From JBOGGX01 sp050744245 (lineage in GTDB: Bacteria; Actinomycetota; Acidimicrobiia; Acidimicrobiales; JBOGGX01): a stretch of 34,219 bases of DNA. The stretch spans positions 1 through 34,219 of the forward strand of contig JBOGGX010000144.1 in NCBI GenBank assembly GCA_050744245.1, written 5' to 3'. A program made the position numbers and the translations under genes. The notes below the pieces were generated by a model. That model was given only the letters and a program-made list of their open reading frames with translations. It had not been told where the DNA came from and did no database searches. Positions 6,477 through 15,299 of this stretch are shown piece by piece (position 1 is the stretch's first letter; every line of letters starts with the position of its first letter).

Positions 6477-7516
6477 ACCAGAACTCCGCTCTCCCCCGGC
6501 GCCGGTTCATCGGTGGTGCCGGCGTGCTCGGCGGCGCCGCCCTGCTCGGGGCGGCCAGCGCCTCGGGCGCCACGGGCCAGACCGACCACCAGGGCCAGAC
6601 CGACCACGACGCCCACGACGGCCACGACGCCTCGTCGAACGGGCACGGCGGGCTGGGCACGGTCGGGTCGGTCGACCACGAGCGCAACGGCTTCGACCCT
6701 CACGTCATCCTGACCGACTTCGACGGGGGCGAGGTGTCGACCGACCCTTCCGGTCGAACCGTGCGCGAGTACGCCCTCACCGTCTACCCCAAGGAGATCG
6801 AGGTGGCGCCGGGGATCGTCTACCCGGCGTGGACCTACAACGGCCGCGTCCCGGGGCCGACCATCCGGGCCACCGAGGGTGACCGGCTGCGCATCACCCT
6901 GTTGAACGGTTCACCCCACCCGCACACGGCCCACTTCCACGGCTTCCATTCGGCCGCCATGGACGGCGTGCCCGGGGCGGGCGAGATCCAGCCGGGCGAG
7001 TCGTTCGTGTACGACTTCATCGCCGAGCCGTTCGGGACGCACCTCTACCACTGCCACTCGCTGCCGCTGCGGGAACACATCGCCCGCGGCCTCTACGGCG
7101 CCTTCATCGTCGACCCACCCGGCGGCCGGCCCGATGCCAACGAGATGGTCCTGGTGATGAACGGCTTCGACACCAACTTCGACGGCGAGAACGAGGTGTA
7201 CGCGGCCAACACCGTTGCCTTCGCCTACCTCGACCGGCCCATCGCCATCGAGGCCGGTCGGTTGCAGCGGGCCCACCTGATCAACATCACCGAGTTCGAC
7301 CCGGTCAATTCGATCCACCTCCACGCCAACTTCTTCCACCTCTACCGAACCGGCACCTCGCTGACCCCGCACGAGTTCACCGACACGATCTCGATGGGAC
7401 AGGCCGAACGGCACATGATCGAGTTCGTCTACCGGGAGCCGGGTCACTTCATGTTCCACGCCCACCAGACCGAGTTCGCCGAGCTCGGGTGGATGTCGGC
7501 GTTCGAGGTCACCTGA
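6473..7516 (+). CDS. Tat-exported two-domain multicopper oxidase
   Basis: A 347-residue protein from a GTG overlapping the regulator's stop. A twin-arginine signal (LPRRRFIGGAGVLGGAALLG) is followed by a His/Asp-rich linker (DHQGQTDHDAHDGHD) that could bind metal. Domain 1 holds HTAHFHGFH and HLYHCHSLPLREHIARG, so the type-1 copper Cys is here. Domain 2 holds SIHLHANFFHLY and FMFHAHQTEFAELGWM, where Ala replaces the Cys; only type-2/3 ligands remain there. This layout fits two-domain oxidases with T1 copper in domain 1, which use O2 and may act as trimers outside the membrane. Being between a metal repressor and a ZIP transporter suggests a metal-oxidising role (Fe2+, Mn2+ or Cu+). Confidence 0.85.
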   Translation: MNQNSALPRRRFIGGAGVLGGAALLGAASASGATGQTDHQGQTDHDAHDGHDASSNGHGGLGTVGSVDHERNGFDPHVILTDFDGGEVSTDPSGRTVREYALTVYPKEIEVAPGIVYPAWTYNGRVPGPTIRATEGDRLRITLLNGSPHPHTAHFHGFHSAAMDGVPGAGEIQPGESFVYDFIAEPFGTHLYHCHSLPLREHIARGLYGAFIVDPPGGRPDANEMVLVMNGFDTNFDGENEVYAANTVAFAYLDRPIAIEAGRLQRAHLINITEFDPVNSIHLHANFFHLYRTGTSLTPHEFTDTISMGQAERHMIEFVYREPGHFMFHAHQTEFAELGWMSAFEVT

Positions 7517-8724
7517 TGCAGACCGTCGAGTCGCCACCGGCTCCGCCGCCCGTCCGGGCCCGGGTTGAGGGCTCTGGGCCGTGGCTCGCCGCCCTCCTGC
7601 CGCTGGCGGCGCTCGCCGTCCTGCTCGCCGTCCTCGTCGCGGCCGATCCGTTGCGGACATTGAGCACGGCGCCTCCGACCGAGGCCCTGGCCATCGAGCG
7701 GGTGACCTTCTCGGAGGGCTCGGTCGAGCTCCGGGTGCGTAACGACGGCCCGGAACCGGTCGCCTTGGCCCAGGTGCTGGTGAACGACGCGTTCTGGAAC
7801 CACACGATCGGCGACCGTACCCTCGCCCGGTTCCAGGCCACCACCGTCGCCTTCGACTACCCGTGGGAGGAGGGGCTGCCGCTCCACGTCGCCCTGGTCA
7901 GCTCGACCGGCCTCACGTTCGAGCACGACATCGAGGTGGCCACGCTGAGCCCAACGCTCGATGGCAGCGTCCTGCGCCGCTACGCCCTCGTCGGACTGCT
8001 CGTCGGCGTGGTGCCGGTGGCCGTTGGTCTGCTGTGGCTGCCCTCCCTGCGCCGGGCGTCGCCGACCGTCATCCGGGCCGTGCTCGCGTTCACCGTCGGG
8101 CTGCTGGTCGTGCTCCTCGTCGAGACCGTGTCCGAGGGACTCGAGCTGGCGGCGGCGGCGCCCGGCTCGCTCGGCGGGGTCCAGGTGTTCTTCGGTGGCG
8201 CGCTCGCCGTGCTGGCGACGCTGGCCGCGGTCGACCATGTGGTCCGGCGCCGGCAGGTGGCGGGCCCGGCGGGGGCCGGGCTCGGTCTGGCGACGGCATA
8301 TCTCGTCGCCGTCGGCATCGGGCTCCACAACGGGGGTGAGGGCGTCGCCATCGGGGCGGCGGTGGCGACGGGGGAGCTGGCGCTCGGCTCGGCGCTGCTG
8401 GTGGGCTTTGCCGCCCACAACGTCACCGAGGGCGTGGCCATCGCCAGCCCGCTGGCCGGCGACCGCGGGCGGCTCCCCTACGGCCACCTGGCGGCGCTGG
8501 TGGCGGTGGCCGGCGTGCCGACCATCTTCGGCGCCTGGGCCGGTTCGCTGGCGTTCTCGCCGCTGTGGGCGGCGGCCATGTTCGGCGTCGCCGCCGGCGC
8601 CATCGCCCAGGTGGTGAACACGATCGGACGGTCGCTGGTGCGACACGCGGTCACGCCGGCGATCGCGGCCGGGTTCGTCGTCGGGCTGGTCGTGATGTAC
8701 CTGACCGGCCTACTCGCGGCCTGA
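7516..8724 (+). CDS. ZIP-family metal transporter with an extracytoplasmic N-terminal domain
   Basis: A 402-residue membrane protein. An N-terminal helix (WLAALLPLAALAVLLAVLVA) is followed by ~110 residues of predicted beta structure (IERVTFSEGSVELRVRNDG, LVNDAFWNHTIGDRTLARF) likely outside the membrane, then about eight ZIP helices. The ZIP signatures are present: GIGLHNGGEGVAIGAA and FAAHNVTEGVAIASPL hold the His/Asn/Glu residues of the binuclear metal site. Start ATG at 7516 shares its A with the oxidase TGA. The extra domain could dock with the oxidase or accept metal from it, but that is conjecture. The last 15 bp overlap the convergent rdgB. Confidence 0.85.
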   Translation: MQTVESPPAPPPVRARVEGSGPWLAALLPLAALAVLLAVLVAADPLRTLSTAPPTEALAIERVTFSEGSVELRVRNDGPEPVALAQVLVNDAFWNHTIGDRTLARFQATTVAFDYPWEEGLPLHVALVSSTGLTFEHDIEVATLSPTLDGSVLRRYALVGLLVGVVPVAVGLLWLPSLRRASPTVIRAVLAFTVGLLVVLLVETVSEGLELAAAAPGSLGGVQVFFGGALAVLATLAAVDHVVRRRQVAGPAGAGLGLATAYLVAVGIGLHNGGEGVAIGAAVATGELALGSALLVGFAAHNVTEGVAIASPLAGDRGRLPYGHLAALVAVAGVPTIFGAWAGSLAFSPLWAAAMFGVAAGAIAQVVNTIGRSLVRHAVTPAIAAGFVVGLVVMYLTGLLAA

Positions 8725-9333
8725 GGACCGCGTCCGGAGGGCCAGGGCGACGGCCAGCCCCGTGAGGGCGCGGGCGCGATGCGAGACGGCGTGCTTCTCG
8801 GCCGGCGTCATCTCGGCGAACGTCCGGCCGTCGCCCTCGCTCGGGACGAACACGCTGTCATAGCCGAACCCCCCGTCGCCGCGGGGCACCCGCGCGATCG
8901 TTCCGTCGACGATCCCCTCGGCCACGATCTCGTCGCCTCCGGGGAGCAGCGCGACGGCGACGGTGCGGAACCGGGCGGTGCGTTCGGCCGGTTCGGGCCG
9001 CTCGGCCAGAGCGTCGAGCAGCTTGATGACGTTGTCGCGATAGGTGGCGTCGTCGCCCGCGAACCGGGCCGAGCGCACGCCGGGCGCCCCGCCGAGGGCG
9101 TCGACCTCGAGCCCGGTGTCGTCGGCCACCGCGGGATCGTCCGCCACGGACGCGATCACCGCCGCCTTCAGCCGGGCGTTGGCCTCCAGGGTCTCGCCGT
9201 CCTCGATCACATCGGGAACGCCACCCGGGCGAGGGACGACCTGGACGTCAGGCCCGAGCGCGGCACGGAGGATGTCGGTCATCTCCTTGGCCTTGTCCGG
9301 GTTGGCCGTGGCCAGCACGACCCGTCGTGTCAT
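8710..9333 (-). CDS. rdgB: Non-canonical purine NTP pyrophosphatase (RdgB/HAM1)
   Basis: A 207-residue enzyme that hydrolyses dITP, ITP and XTP to the monophosphate and PPi, keeping deaminated purines out of DNA and RNA. The N-terminal VVLATANPDKAKEMTDIL, the ADDTGLEVDALGGAPGVRSA loop, GDGGFGYDSVFVP and EKHAVSHRARAL are the signature blocks. It lies 4 nt after rph and is the last gene of the murI-MBL-rph-rdgB cluster. Its stop lies within the 3' end of the convergent ZIP gene. Confidence 0.95.
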   Translation of the reverse strand: MTRRVVLATANPDKAKEMTDILRAALGPDVQVVPRPGGVPDVIEDGETLEANARLKAAVIASVADDPAVADDTGLEVDALGGAPGVRSARFAGDDATYRDNVIKLLDALAERPEPAERTARFRTVAVALLPGGDEIVAEGIVDGTIARVPRGDGGFGYDSVFVPSEGDGRTFAEMTPAEKHAVSHRARALTGLAVALALRTRSSGRE

Positions 9334-9337
9334 GGCG

Positions 9338-10096
9338 TCACGACGCCCGGCCGCCGATCTTCCGCGCCGAGGGTGGTTCGGCGACCATCTGGCGCTGGAG
9401 GTCGACGATCTCGGCGATGCCGCCCTCGGCCAGGCGGAGCAGCTCGTCCAGCTCGCCCCGCGCGAACGGCATCCCCTCGGCCGTCCCCTGCACCTCGATG
9501 AAACGCCCCGAGCCCGTCATCACCACGTTCATGTCGACCTCGGCCCCCGCATCCTCGACATAGGCCAGGTCGAGCGCGGGCATCCCCTTCACGATGCCGA
9601 CCGAGATGGCGGCGCACTCGTCCCGGAGGGGGTGGTCGCCGAGCACGCCCGCCTGGACCAGACGAGACAGCGCATCGTGCAGGGCGAGATAGCCGCCGCA
9701 GATCGACGCCGTGCGGGTGCCGCCGTCGGCCTGCAGGACATCGCAGTCGACGATCAGCACCCGCTCCCCCAGCACCACCCGGTCGGTGACGGCCCGCAGC
9801 GACCGGCCGATCAGGCGCTGGATCTCCTGGGTGCGCCCCGACGGCCGGCCGTCCTTGACCTCCCGCCGGATCCGCTCCGACGACGAACCGGGAAGCATGC
9901 CGTACTCGGCCGTCACCCACCCCAGCCCGGCGCCTCGCAGCCAACGTGGGACATCGTCCTCGACCGATGCGGTGCACAGCACCCGCGTCCGCCCGAACGA
10001 CACCATCATCGAACCGAGGGCGGTGTCGATGAAGTCGCGCTCGAAGGTGATCAGACGCAGCTCGTCCGCTTGCCGACCGTCAGATCGCTCGCTCAC
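9338..10096 (-). CDS. rph: Ribonuclease PH
   Basis: A 252-residue phosphorolytic 3'-5' exoribonuclease that trims tRNA 3' ends as a hexamer. It shows GSMMVSFGRTRVLCTASVE, the EYGMLPGSSSERIRREVKDG block with the RNA-binding arginines, RTQEIQRLIGRSLRAV, and DCDVLQADGGTRTASICGG. The GTG start at 10096 has TAGGGT (10110-10105) 8 nt upstream, so rph probably also has its own leaderless promoter besides readthrough from the upstream gene 118 nt away. Confidence 0.95.
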   Translation of the reverse strand: MSERSDGRQADELRLITFERDFIDTALGSMMVSFGRTRVLCTASVEDDVPRWLRGAGLGWVTAEYGMLPGSSSERIRREVKDGRPSGRTQEIQRLIGRSLRAVTDRVVLGERVLIVDCDVLQADGGTRTASICGGYLALHDALSRLVQAGVLGDHPLRDECAAISVGIVKGMPALDLAYVEDAGAEVDMNVVMTGSGRFIEVQGTAEGMPFARGELDELLRLAEGGIAEIVDLQRQMVAEPPSARKIGGRAS

Positions 10097-10104
10097 GGAC
10101 GTGC

Positions 10105-10110
10105 ACCCTA
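10105..10110 (-). promoter_or_regulatory. Candidate -10 element of rph
   Basis: TAGGGT on the minus strand ends 8 nt before the GTG start of rph. No convincing -35 is visible. An imperfect hairpin lies just upstream, at 10134-10170 (arms TGTCGTC and GACGACA, inner CACG and CGTG). It falls between the MBL stop and this promoter and may be a weak terminator or attenuator; it has no T-run. Confidence 0.4.
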
Positions 10111-10214
10111 CGCCCGGCCCAAAACCGCCTCTGTGTCGTCTGAGACACGCATAGCGTGCCTTCGACGACAGATTACGTGGCGCTCCTCCCTCGCTTGGCG
10201 GCCTTCGTCACCGG

Positions 10215-10952
10215 TCAGGGCCGATACCGAGCGCCGGGGGTCGCCACCTCGACGGGTCCGCCGAAGGCCTCCTCGGCCTCCCGGCGCCGCGCCTCGGCGT
10301 CGGTTCCCGGCAGGAGATGGGTGATGACGAGCCGGCCGGCGGCCACATCCCTGGCCCATTCGCCGGCCTGTCGGCCCGAGAGGTGCTGGAAGGTCCCCTC
10401 TTCGTCCGCCGGAAGCGACGCCTCGCAGAGGGCGAGGCCGATCGACGCGCCGAACCGGTCGAAGGACCACGCCGGGCCCGTGTCGGACGAATAGGCGATG
10501 GCCCGGCCCGCGTCGTCCGCGACCCGGATGGCCATGGTCTCGACCGGGTGGTCGGTCCGGGAGCACCAAAAGGCCAGCGGCCCGACGGTGAACGTCGAAC
10601 CGTCGGACACCTCCCGCCAGTCGAGGGTAGGCGCGACGGTCGCGCCGAGGGCGGCCTCGACCCGCGCCCGGGTGTCGGCCGGTCCGTAGACCGGAAGACC
10701 CTCGCGGCCGATGAGGTACTTCAGCGCGTTGCGCAGCACCGGCACCTCGAGCGAGTGGTCGGGATGAGAATGGGTCACGACGACGGCGTTGAGGTCGGCC
10801 AGGTCGACGTGTTCCTGCAGGGGGCCGAGCGTGCCCGGCCCGCAGTCGAGCCAGACGGTGCGGTCGCCGTCGGCGACGAGGTAGCCGCTGCACGGGTTGC
10901 CGGGCCCGGCATAGGAGCCGGACGAACCAAGGACGGTGATGCTGAGGGTCAT
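10215..10952 (-). CDS. MBL-fold hydrolase, Rv1339-type (cyclic-nucleotide phosphodiesterase-like)
   Basis: A 245-residue metallo-beta-lactamase fold protein. It starts MTLSITVLGSSGSYAGPGNP and has the metal motif THSHPDHSLEVP (HxHxDH), then YSSDTGPAW and VITHLLPG for later ligands. The order murI-this-rph-rdgB matches M. tuberculosis Rv1338-Rv1341, where Rv1339 has been described as an atypical class II cyclic-AMP phosphodiesterase. By homology it may lower cyclic-nucleotide levels; the substrate here is inferred. The ATG start at 10952 overlaps the murI stop (ATGA), so translation is coupled. The frame extends much further upstream, but only across murI. Confidence 0.85.
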   Translation of the reverse strand: MTLSITVLGSSGSYAGPGNPCSGYLVADGDRTVWLDCGPGTLGPLQEHVDLADLNAVVVTHSHPDHSLEVPVLRNALKYLIGREGLPVYGPADTRARVEAALGATVAPTLDWREVSDGSTFTVGPLAFWCSRTDHPVETMAIRVADDAGRAIAYSSDTGPAWSFDRFGASIGLALCEASLPADEEGTFQHLSGRQAGEWARDVAAGRLVITHLLPGTDAEARRREAEEAFGGPVEVATPGARYRP

Positions 10953-11761
10953 GGGCTCCAGTCGATCCGTTCGGCGTGTTCGAGCTCGGGACCGAGCAGC
11001 CGGTTCCCTAGCTCGCGGAAGTGGTGCGGGTCGCCCGAGGCGATGAACCGGTGGCGGGCGGCCCGGTCGACACCGGAGGGGGCGCCCAGGTCGAGCGCCA
11101 GCAGCCGATCGCGGACCTCGAATGCGGTCTCGTCGGCCGACGAGACGAGCACGACGTCCGGCCCCACGACGTCGCTGATCGTGCGGGCCAGGTAGGGGTA
11201 GTGGGTGCAGCCGAGGAGCAGGGTGTCGACCTTGGCCTGGCGCACGGGGGCGAGCAGTCGCTCGGCCAGCACGTGGACCTGGTCGCTGCGGGTCTCGCCC
11301 TGCTCGACGAACTCGACGAAGCCGGGGCAGGCGGCGCAGGTGAGCTCGACCGGTTCGCCCGTGGCCGCCACGGCCCGCTGGTAGGCCCCGGACCCGATGG
11401 TGCCGACCGTTCCGATCACGCCGACCCGGCCGCTGGTCGTCGCGGCGACGAGCGCCCGGGTGCCCGGCTCGATCACGCCGACGATGGGCACGGGGAGCTC
11501 GGCGCGGAGGTCGTCGATGGCGGCCGCGGCCGCGGTGTTGCACGCCACGACCAGGAGCTTGATGTCGTAGCGGTCGACGAGGTGGCGGGCGATCTGGTGG
11601 GCGAAGGCGCGCACCTGGTCGAGCGACCTGGGCCCGTATGGGTAACGGGCGGTGTCGCCGAGGTAGACAAGGTCTTCGTCGGGCAGCAGGTCGATGAACG
11701 CGCGAGCGACGGTGAGGCCACCCGACCCGCTGTCGAACATGCCGACCGGCCGGCGATCCAT
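10949..11761 (-). CDS. murI: Glutamate racemase
   Basis: A 270-residue, cofactor-independent enzyme converting L-Glu to D-Glu for peptidoglycan. The FDSGSGGLTVARAF block carries the catalytic Asp/Ser, VVACNTAAAAA the first catalytic Cys and LLGCTHYPYL the second; GDTARYPYGPRS is the usual substrate loop. ATG at 11761 has CAGACT 8 nt upstream on the minus strand, a weak -10. It overlaps the MBL gene by 4 bp. The 79-bp gap to cysM contains CTGTGTCG and CGACACAG arms (27-nt loop) that could form a hairpin. Confidence 0.95.
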   Translation of the reverse strand: MDRRPVGMFDSGSGGLTVARAFIDLLPDEDLVYLGDTARYPYGPRSLDQVRAFAHQIARHLVDRYDIKLLVVACNTAAAAAIDDLRAELPVPIVGVIEPGTRALVAATTSGRVGVIGTVGTIGSGAYQRAVAATGEPVELTCAACPGFVEFVEQGETRSDQVHVLAERLLAPVRQAKVDTLLLGCTHYPYLARTISDVVGPDVVLVSSADETAFEVRDRLLALDLGAPSGVDRAARHRFIASGDPHHFRELGNRLLGPELEHAERIDWSP

Positions 11762-11840
11762 GGTCGGTCAGTCTGGCCCGTTCTGTGTCGTCGAACGCGG
11801 GCTCAGCCGGCCGAAGTCGACACAGGGGTGGTTTTGGCGG

Positions 11841-12785
11841 TCAGAAGTAGATGAGGCGGCCGGCCCGGTCGACGACGGCGTCGATGTCGTCGCTCCACGC
11901 CCCCGTCGAGAGGTACTTCCAGCCACCATCGGGCAGCACGACGGCGATCACACCCTCACCGATCTCGCGGGCGCAGCGGGCCGCCCCGGCCAGCGCCGCA
12001 CCCGACGACAGGCCGCCGAACACGCCGACCTGGGTCAGCCGGCGGACCCAGTCGATCGACTCCCTGGGCCGCACGATCAGCCGGCGGTCGAGCAGCTCGT
12101 AGCCGCCGTTGTCGATGAACACGGGCGGCACGAAGCCGTCGTCGAAGCTCTTGAGCCCGTCGACCGTCTCACCGGCCGGGGGTTCGATCCCCCAGACCTT
12201 GACCTCGGGGTTGCGCTCCTTGAGGAACTGGCCGACGCCGATGATCGTGCCCCCGGTGCCGACGCCGGCCACGAGGTGGGTGACCTCAGGGCAGTCACGC
12301 CACAGCTCGGGTCCGGTGCCCTCGTAGTGGGCCTTCGGGTTGGCCGGGTTGCCGTACTGGAACGGGAACCACCACCCGGGATTCTCGGCGGCCAGCGCCT
12401 GGGCCCGGCGCATGGCGCCGTTCGACCCCTCGGACGCCGGCGAGGAGATGATCTCGGCGCCGAACGCGGCCAGCAGCTGGACCCGCTCGGGCGAGACGTT
12501 CTCTGGGAGCACGACCTTCAGCCGGTAGCCCCGCACCCGGGCGATGAGGGCGAGGGCGATGCCGGTGTTGCCGGACGACGACTCGATGATCACCGAGTCC
12601 GGCTCGAGGATCCCCTCCTTCTCGGCCTCCTCCACCATGGCCTTGGCCGCCCGGTCCTTGACCGAGCCGGCCGGGTTCTGCCCCTCGAGCTTGGCCACGA
12701 TGCGGACATCGGGCACCGGGCTGATCAGCGACACGTCGACCGTCGGCGTGTTGCCGATGAGGTCGAGCACGGAGTCGTAGAGCAC
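11841..12785 (-). CDS. cysM: Cysteine synthase, CysM type
   Basis: A 314-residue PLP enzyme of the O-acetyl/O-phosphoserine sulfhydrylase family. PLP Lys lies in NPAGSVKDRAAKAM; SSSGNTGIALALI binds the cofactor phosphate/substrate; GTGGTIIGVGQFL is the glycine-rich phosphate loop. In M. tuberculosis the gene in this position uses O-phosphoserine and the thiocarboxylated carrier CysO. A GTG at 12785 gives the usual start (LYDSVLDLIGNTP); the frame also allows a GTG at 12845 that would add 20 residues. TAGAAT (12831-12826) within that stretch may be the -10. It lies just downstream of the JAMM protease gene. Confidence 0.9.
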   Translation of the reverse strand: MLYDSVLDLIGNTPTVDVSLISPVPDVRIVAKLEGQNPAGSVKDRAAKAMVEEAEKEGILEPDSVIIESSSGNTGIALALIARVRGYRLKVVLPENVSPERVQLLAAFGAEIISSPASEGSNGAMRRAQALAAENPGWWFPFQYGNPANPKAHYEGTGPELWRDCPEVTHLVAGVGTGGTIIGVGQFLKERNPEVKVWGIEPPAGETVDGLKSFDDGFVPPVFIDNGGYELLDRRLIVRPRESIDWVRRLTQVGVFGGLSSGAALAGAARCAREIGEGVIAVVLPDGGWKYLSTGAWSDDIDAVVDRAGRLIYF

Positions 12786-12845
12786 GTCGATGCGTTTCCC
12801 GAATAAACCGATTGGATTGGTCAGGATTCTAGACCAGACGCTCAC

Positions 12846-13274
12846 TCAGTCGGCAACGTCGGCCAGCCGCACCGGCTCCTCGGTGATGGTGTCGCCCACG
12901 ATCCGGTACGAGCGCAGCACCGGTTCGAGGTCGCGCAGTGAAACGATGGCGTAGTGCCAGGCCGGGTCGGGCGCGTCGCGTACATCGGTGGGCGACGGAT
13001 AGGCGTCGGTATGCGTGTGCGAGTGGACGACGCCGAGGATCACCATCCCGTTGTCCTCGGCATCGCGATCGGCCCGCAGGTGGTCGAGCGGGTTGACCGT
13101 GTAGACGAGGGCCGATTCGGAGTCGTTGCGACAGGGGTAGAAGCGCTCGACCAGGAGGTCGGCGTCGTCGCTTCCGGTGGCACGTCCTGCCACCAGCCCG
13201 CACGACTCGTTGGGCAGGCCGTCGTAGATGTGCTTGACGATCTCGAGCCAGATGGTTTCGGGCAGCATGAGCAC
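12846..13274 (-). CDS. JAMM/Mov34 metalloprotease (Mec-like)
   Basis: About 142 residues. The JAMM zinc motif is complete: the Glu in LPNESCGLVAG, then VVHSHTHTDAYPSPTD (HxH, seven residues, S, two, D). Mec of M. tuberculosis cleaves newly made cysteine from the CysO carrier. The neighbour cysM supports the same pathway, but cysO itself is not between the two genes. GTG at 13274 is preferred because TAGCTT lies 7 nt upstream; an ATG at 13268 is the alternative. It is followed directly by cysM, probably one transcript. Confidence 0.85.
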   Translation of the reverse strand: MLMLPETIWLEIVKHIYDGLPNESCGLVAGRATGSDDADLLVERFYPCRNDSESALVYTVNPLDHLRADRDAEDNGMVILGVVHSHTHTDAYPSPTDVRDAPDPAWHYAIVSLRDLEPVLRSYRIVGDTITEEPVRLADVAD

Positions 13275-13373
13275 CGCCGGCAAGCTAGCCCCGGATTCCG
13301 CACCGTTGGTTTGACGGGCAACGTGTCGCGGTGCGGCGGGCGGGCAGGTGCGCTTGTCGTTGCTGGTCAGGAG

Positions 13374-15290
13374 GTGTGGTGGGGTTTGGTCGCTGCCGGT
13401 CGGTCGGTTGTTGTGTTGGGGAAATGGGTGGTTCGCTGGATGGTTGAGTATCCGCCACTCGGGCGGTGATGGTGTGTGTAGAGTGTTGGGGAAATGTATG
13501 TGCGGCTCCAGAAGGTGCGGCAGGGTGGTCGGCTCTACGAGTACGTGCACATCGTGGAGGGCTACCGGGACGAGGCGGGCAAGGTCCGCCATCGTGTTGT
13601 GGCCAACCTGGGCCGGCGGGACCGGCTCAAGGACTCGGGGACGCTGGACAACCTGGCCGGGGCGTTCACCCGGCTGGACCCGGCCCCGGGCCGCCATCTG
13701 GCGGGGGCGTTGCCGTTGGTGGTCCCCGTGCTGAAGCGCCTCGACGTGGCCCGGATCGTGGACCGGGCCTGCCCGATGCGAGGCCGGGCCCAGCTGAGCC
13801 ACGGCGAGGTGATCGCCGCGCTGGTGGCCAACCGGCTCACCGCCCCGACGCCGCTGTATGACGTGGCCGGTTGGGCCAACACCTACGCCGCCAACGAGTG
13901 GCTGGGAACCCCGGGGGCGCTGTTGAACGACGACCGGCTGGGCGGGGCCCTCGACGCGCTGGCCCCCCGCCTGGATGAGGTGGCCTCGGCGGTGGCGCTG
14001 GCCGCCATCGGCGGGTTCGGGGCCGACGCCGCCCGGCTGCACTGGGACTTCACCTCGGTCGCGTTCTGCGGCGCCTACGGCGACCAGGACCCGGACGGGC
14101 CCCGCATCGGGTTCGGGCACTCCTCGGACCGCCAGGGCCATCGCCGCCAGCTCAAGGTCGCCCATGCCACCACCGCGGCGGGTATCCCGCTGTTCGGGCG
14201 GGTCGTGGACGGTGCCCGCCACGAGGGCGCCGAGACCGGGGCGCTGCTCGAGCGGCTACGGGCCCTTGCCGCACCCAAGCGCCTGCTGCTGGTGGCCGAC
14301 TCGGCACTGGTCACCAAGGCCAACCTGGCCGCCGCCGACGCCGCCGGGATCCGCCTGGTGTCCCGCCTGCCCCGCAGCTTCGACCACGAGTCCGACGCCC
14401 TCGCCCTCCCCGCGGGGGCATGGCGGCCGCTGGGCTACTCCTCGGCGCGCTCGGCCCTCCGGCCCCGGGCCCAGCGGCCCACCTTCCGGGGCGCCGAGGC
14501 CAGCATCGAGGTGGTCGGCCCAGACAACGTCGCCCCCACCTTCCGAGTCCTCTACATCCACGGCTCCGAAGAAGCCGCCGCCGCCCGAGCCAGCCGGGCC
14601 CAGCTGCTGGCCCGCGCCGAAGACGCCCTCGCCCGCATCGCCCGCGGGCTTGCGGCCAAGCCCCGCCAGGACTCCGAGCGCGTCGAGCGTCGTGTGGCCG
14701 CCGCCGTCGCCAAGGGACGGGTCGGCAACTGGCTCCGCACCGAGGTGCGCAGCGACCCCGCCGGCAACCTGTCGCTGCACTGGTGGCGGGACACCGCCGT
14801 CCTCACCGGCGCCGAGCAACGCGACGGGCTCTACGCGCTGGTCACCAACATGACCTCCCGCCAGTGCTCGGCCGATCGGCTGCTCGCCCTCTACAAAGAC
14901 CAGGCGCTGTCCGAGCGAGCCCACCACTTCCTCAAACGCCCCCTGGCGGTGCGGCCCGTGTTCCTGCACTCCAACCGGCGTGCCGCCGCCCTGGTCGGCG
15001 TCTGTTCCATCGCCCTGCTCGTCTTCGGGCTCATCGAAACCGACCTGCGGCACGCCATCACCCCCGCTCGGACCATCGCCGGCATGCTCCCCGAAGGCCG
15101 AGCAGCCCGACCCACCGCCGAGAACATCTTTCGAGCCTTCACCGGGCTCGGCTACCAGCGAGCCCGCACCACCAACGGACTCGAGGACATCCCCGACCCG
15201 CTCACACCAGCACAACAGGCGATCCTCGACGCCCTCGCCATACCGTCGATCCTGCCCTCACCGGGCGAAGCCTGACCCCCCAGCACTGCG
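13374..15290 (+). mobile_element. IS1634-like insertion sequence
   Basis: The element is defined by its single transposase gene. Ends are approximate: GTGTGGTGGGGTTTGGTC at 13374-13391 weakly matches the reverse complement of 15269-15286, but mismatches leave the termini unproven. No target-site duplication was resolved. A 14-bp direct repeat GTGTTGGGGAAATG lies at 13413-13426 and 13483-13496, the second across the start codon. The upstream ~120 bp are strongly G/T-skewed, unlike flanking DNA. The right side enters a broken membrane-protein gene, so the element may have landed in it. Confidence 0.65.
13494..15275 (+). CDS. IS1634-family transposase
   Basis: A 593-residue DDE transposase. The N-terminus MYVRLQKVRQGGRLYEYVHI is typical of IS1634. 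The catalytic residues are likely in LHWDFTSVAFCG (first Asp), LLLVADSALVT (second Asp) and LALYKDQALSERAHHFLK (the Y-x-Q-x-x-E-type block holding Glu). The frame is intact, so the element could be active. TAGAGT ends 9 nt before the ATG, suggesting a leaderless mRNA. The gene carries its own promoter and is not linked to mec or smpB. Confidence 0.9.
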   Translation: MYVRLQKVRQGGRLYEYVHIVEGYRDEAGKVRHRVVANLGRRDRLKDSGTLDNLAGAFTRLDPAPGRHLAGALPLVVPVLKRLDVARIVDRACPMRGRAQLSHGEVIAALVANRLTAPTPLYDVAGWANTYAANEWLGTPGALLNDDRLGGALDALAPRLDEVASAVALAAIGGFGADAARLHWDFTSVAFCGAYGDQDPDGPRIGFGHSSDRQGHRRQLKVAHATTAAGIPLFGRVVDGARHEGAETGALLERLRALAAPKRLLLVADSALVTKANLAAADAAGIRLVSRLPRSFDHESDALALPAGAWRPLGYSSARSALRPRAQRPTFRGAEASIEVVGPDNVAPTFRVLYIHGSEEAAAARASRAQLLARAEDALARIARGLAAKPRQDSERVERRVAAAVAKGRVGNWLRTEVRSDPAGNLSLHWWRDTAVLTGAEQRDGLYALVTNMTSRQCSADRLLALYKDQALSERAHHFLKRPLAVRPVFLHSNRRAAALVGVCSIALLVFGLIETDLRHAITPARTIAGMLPEGRAARPTAENIFRAFTGLGYQRARTTNGLEDIPDPLTPAQQAILDALAIPSILPSPGEA

Positions 15291-15299
15291 GAAAACGGG

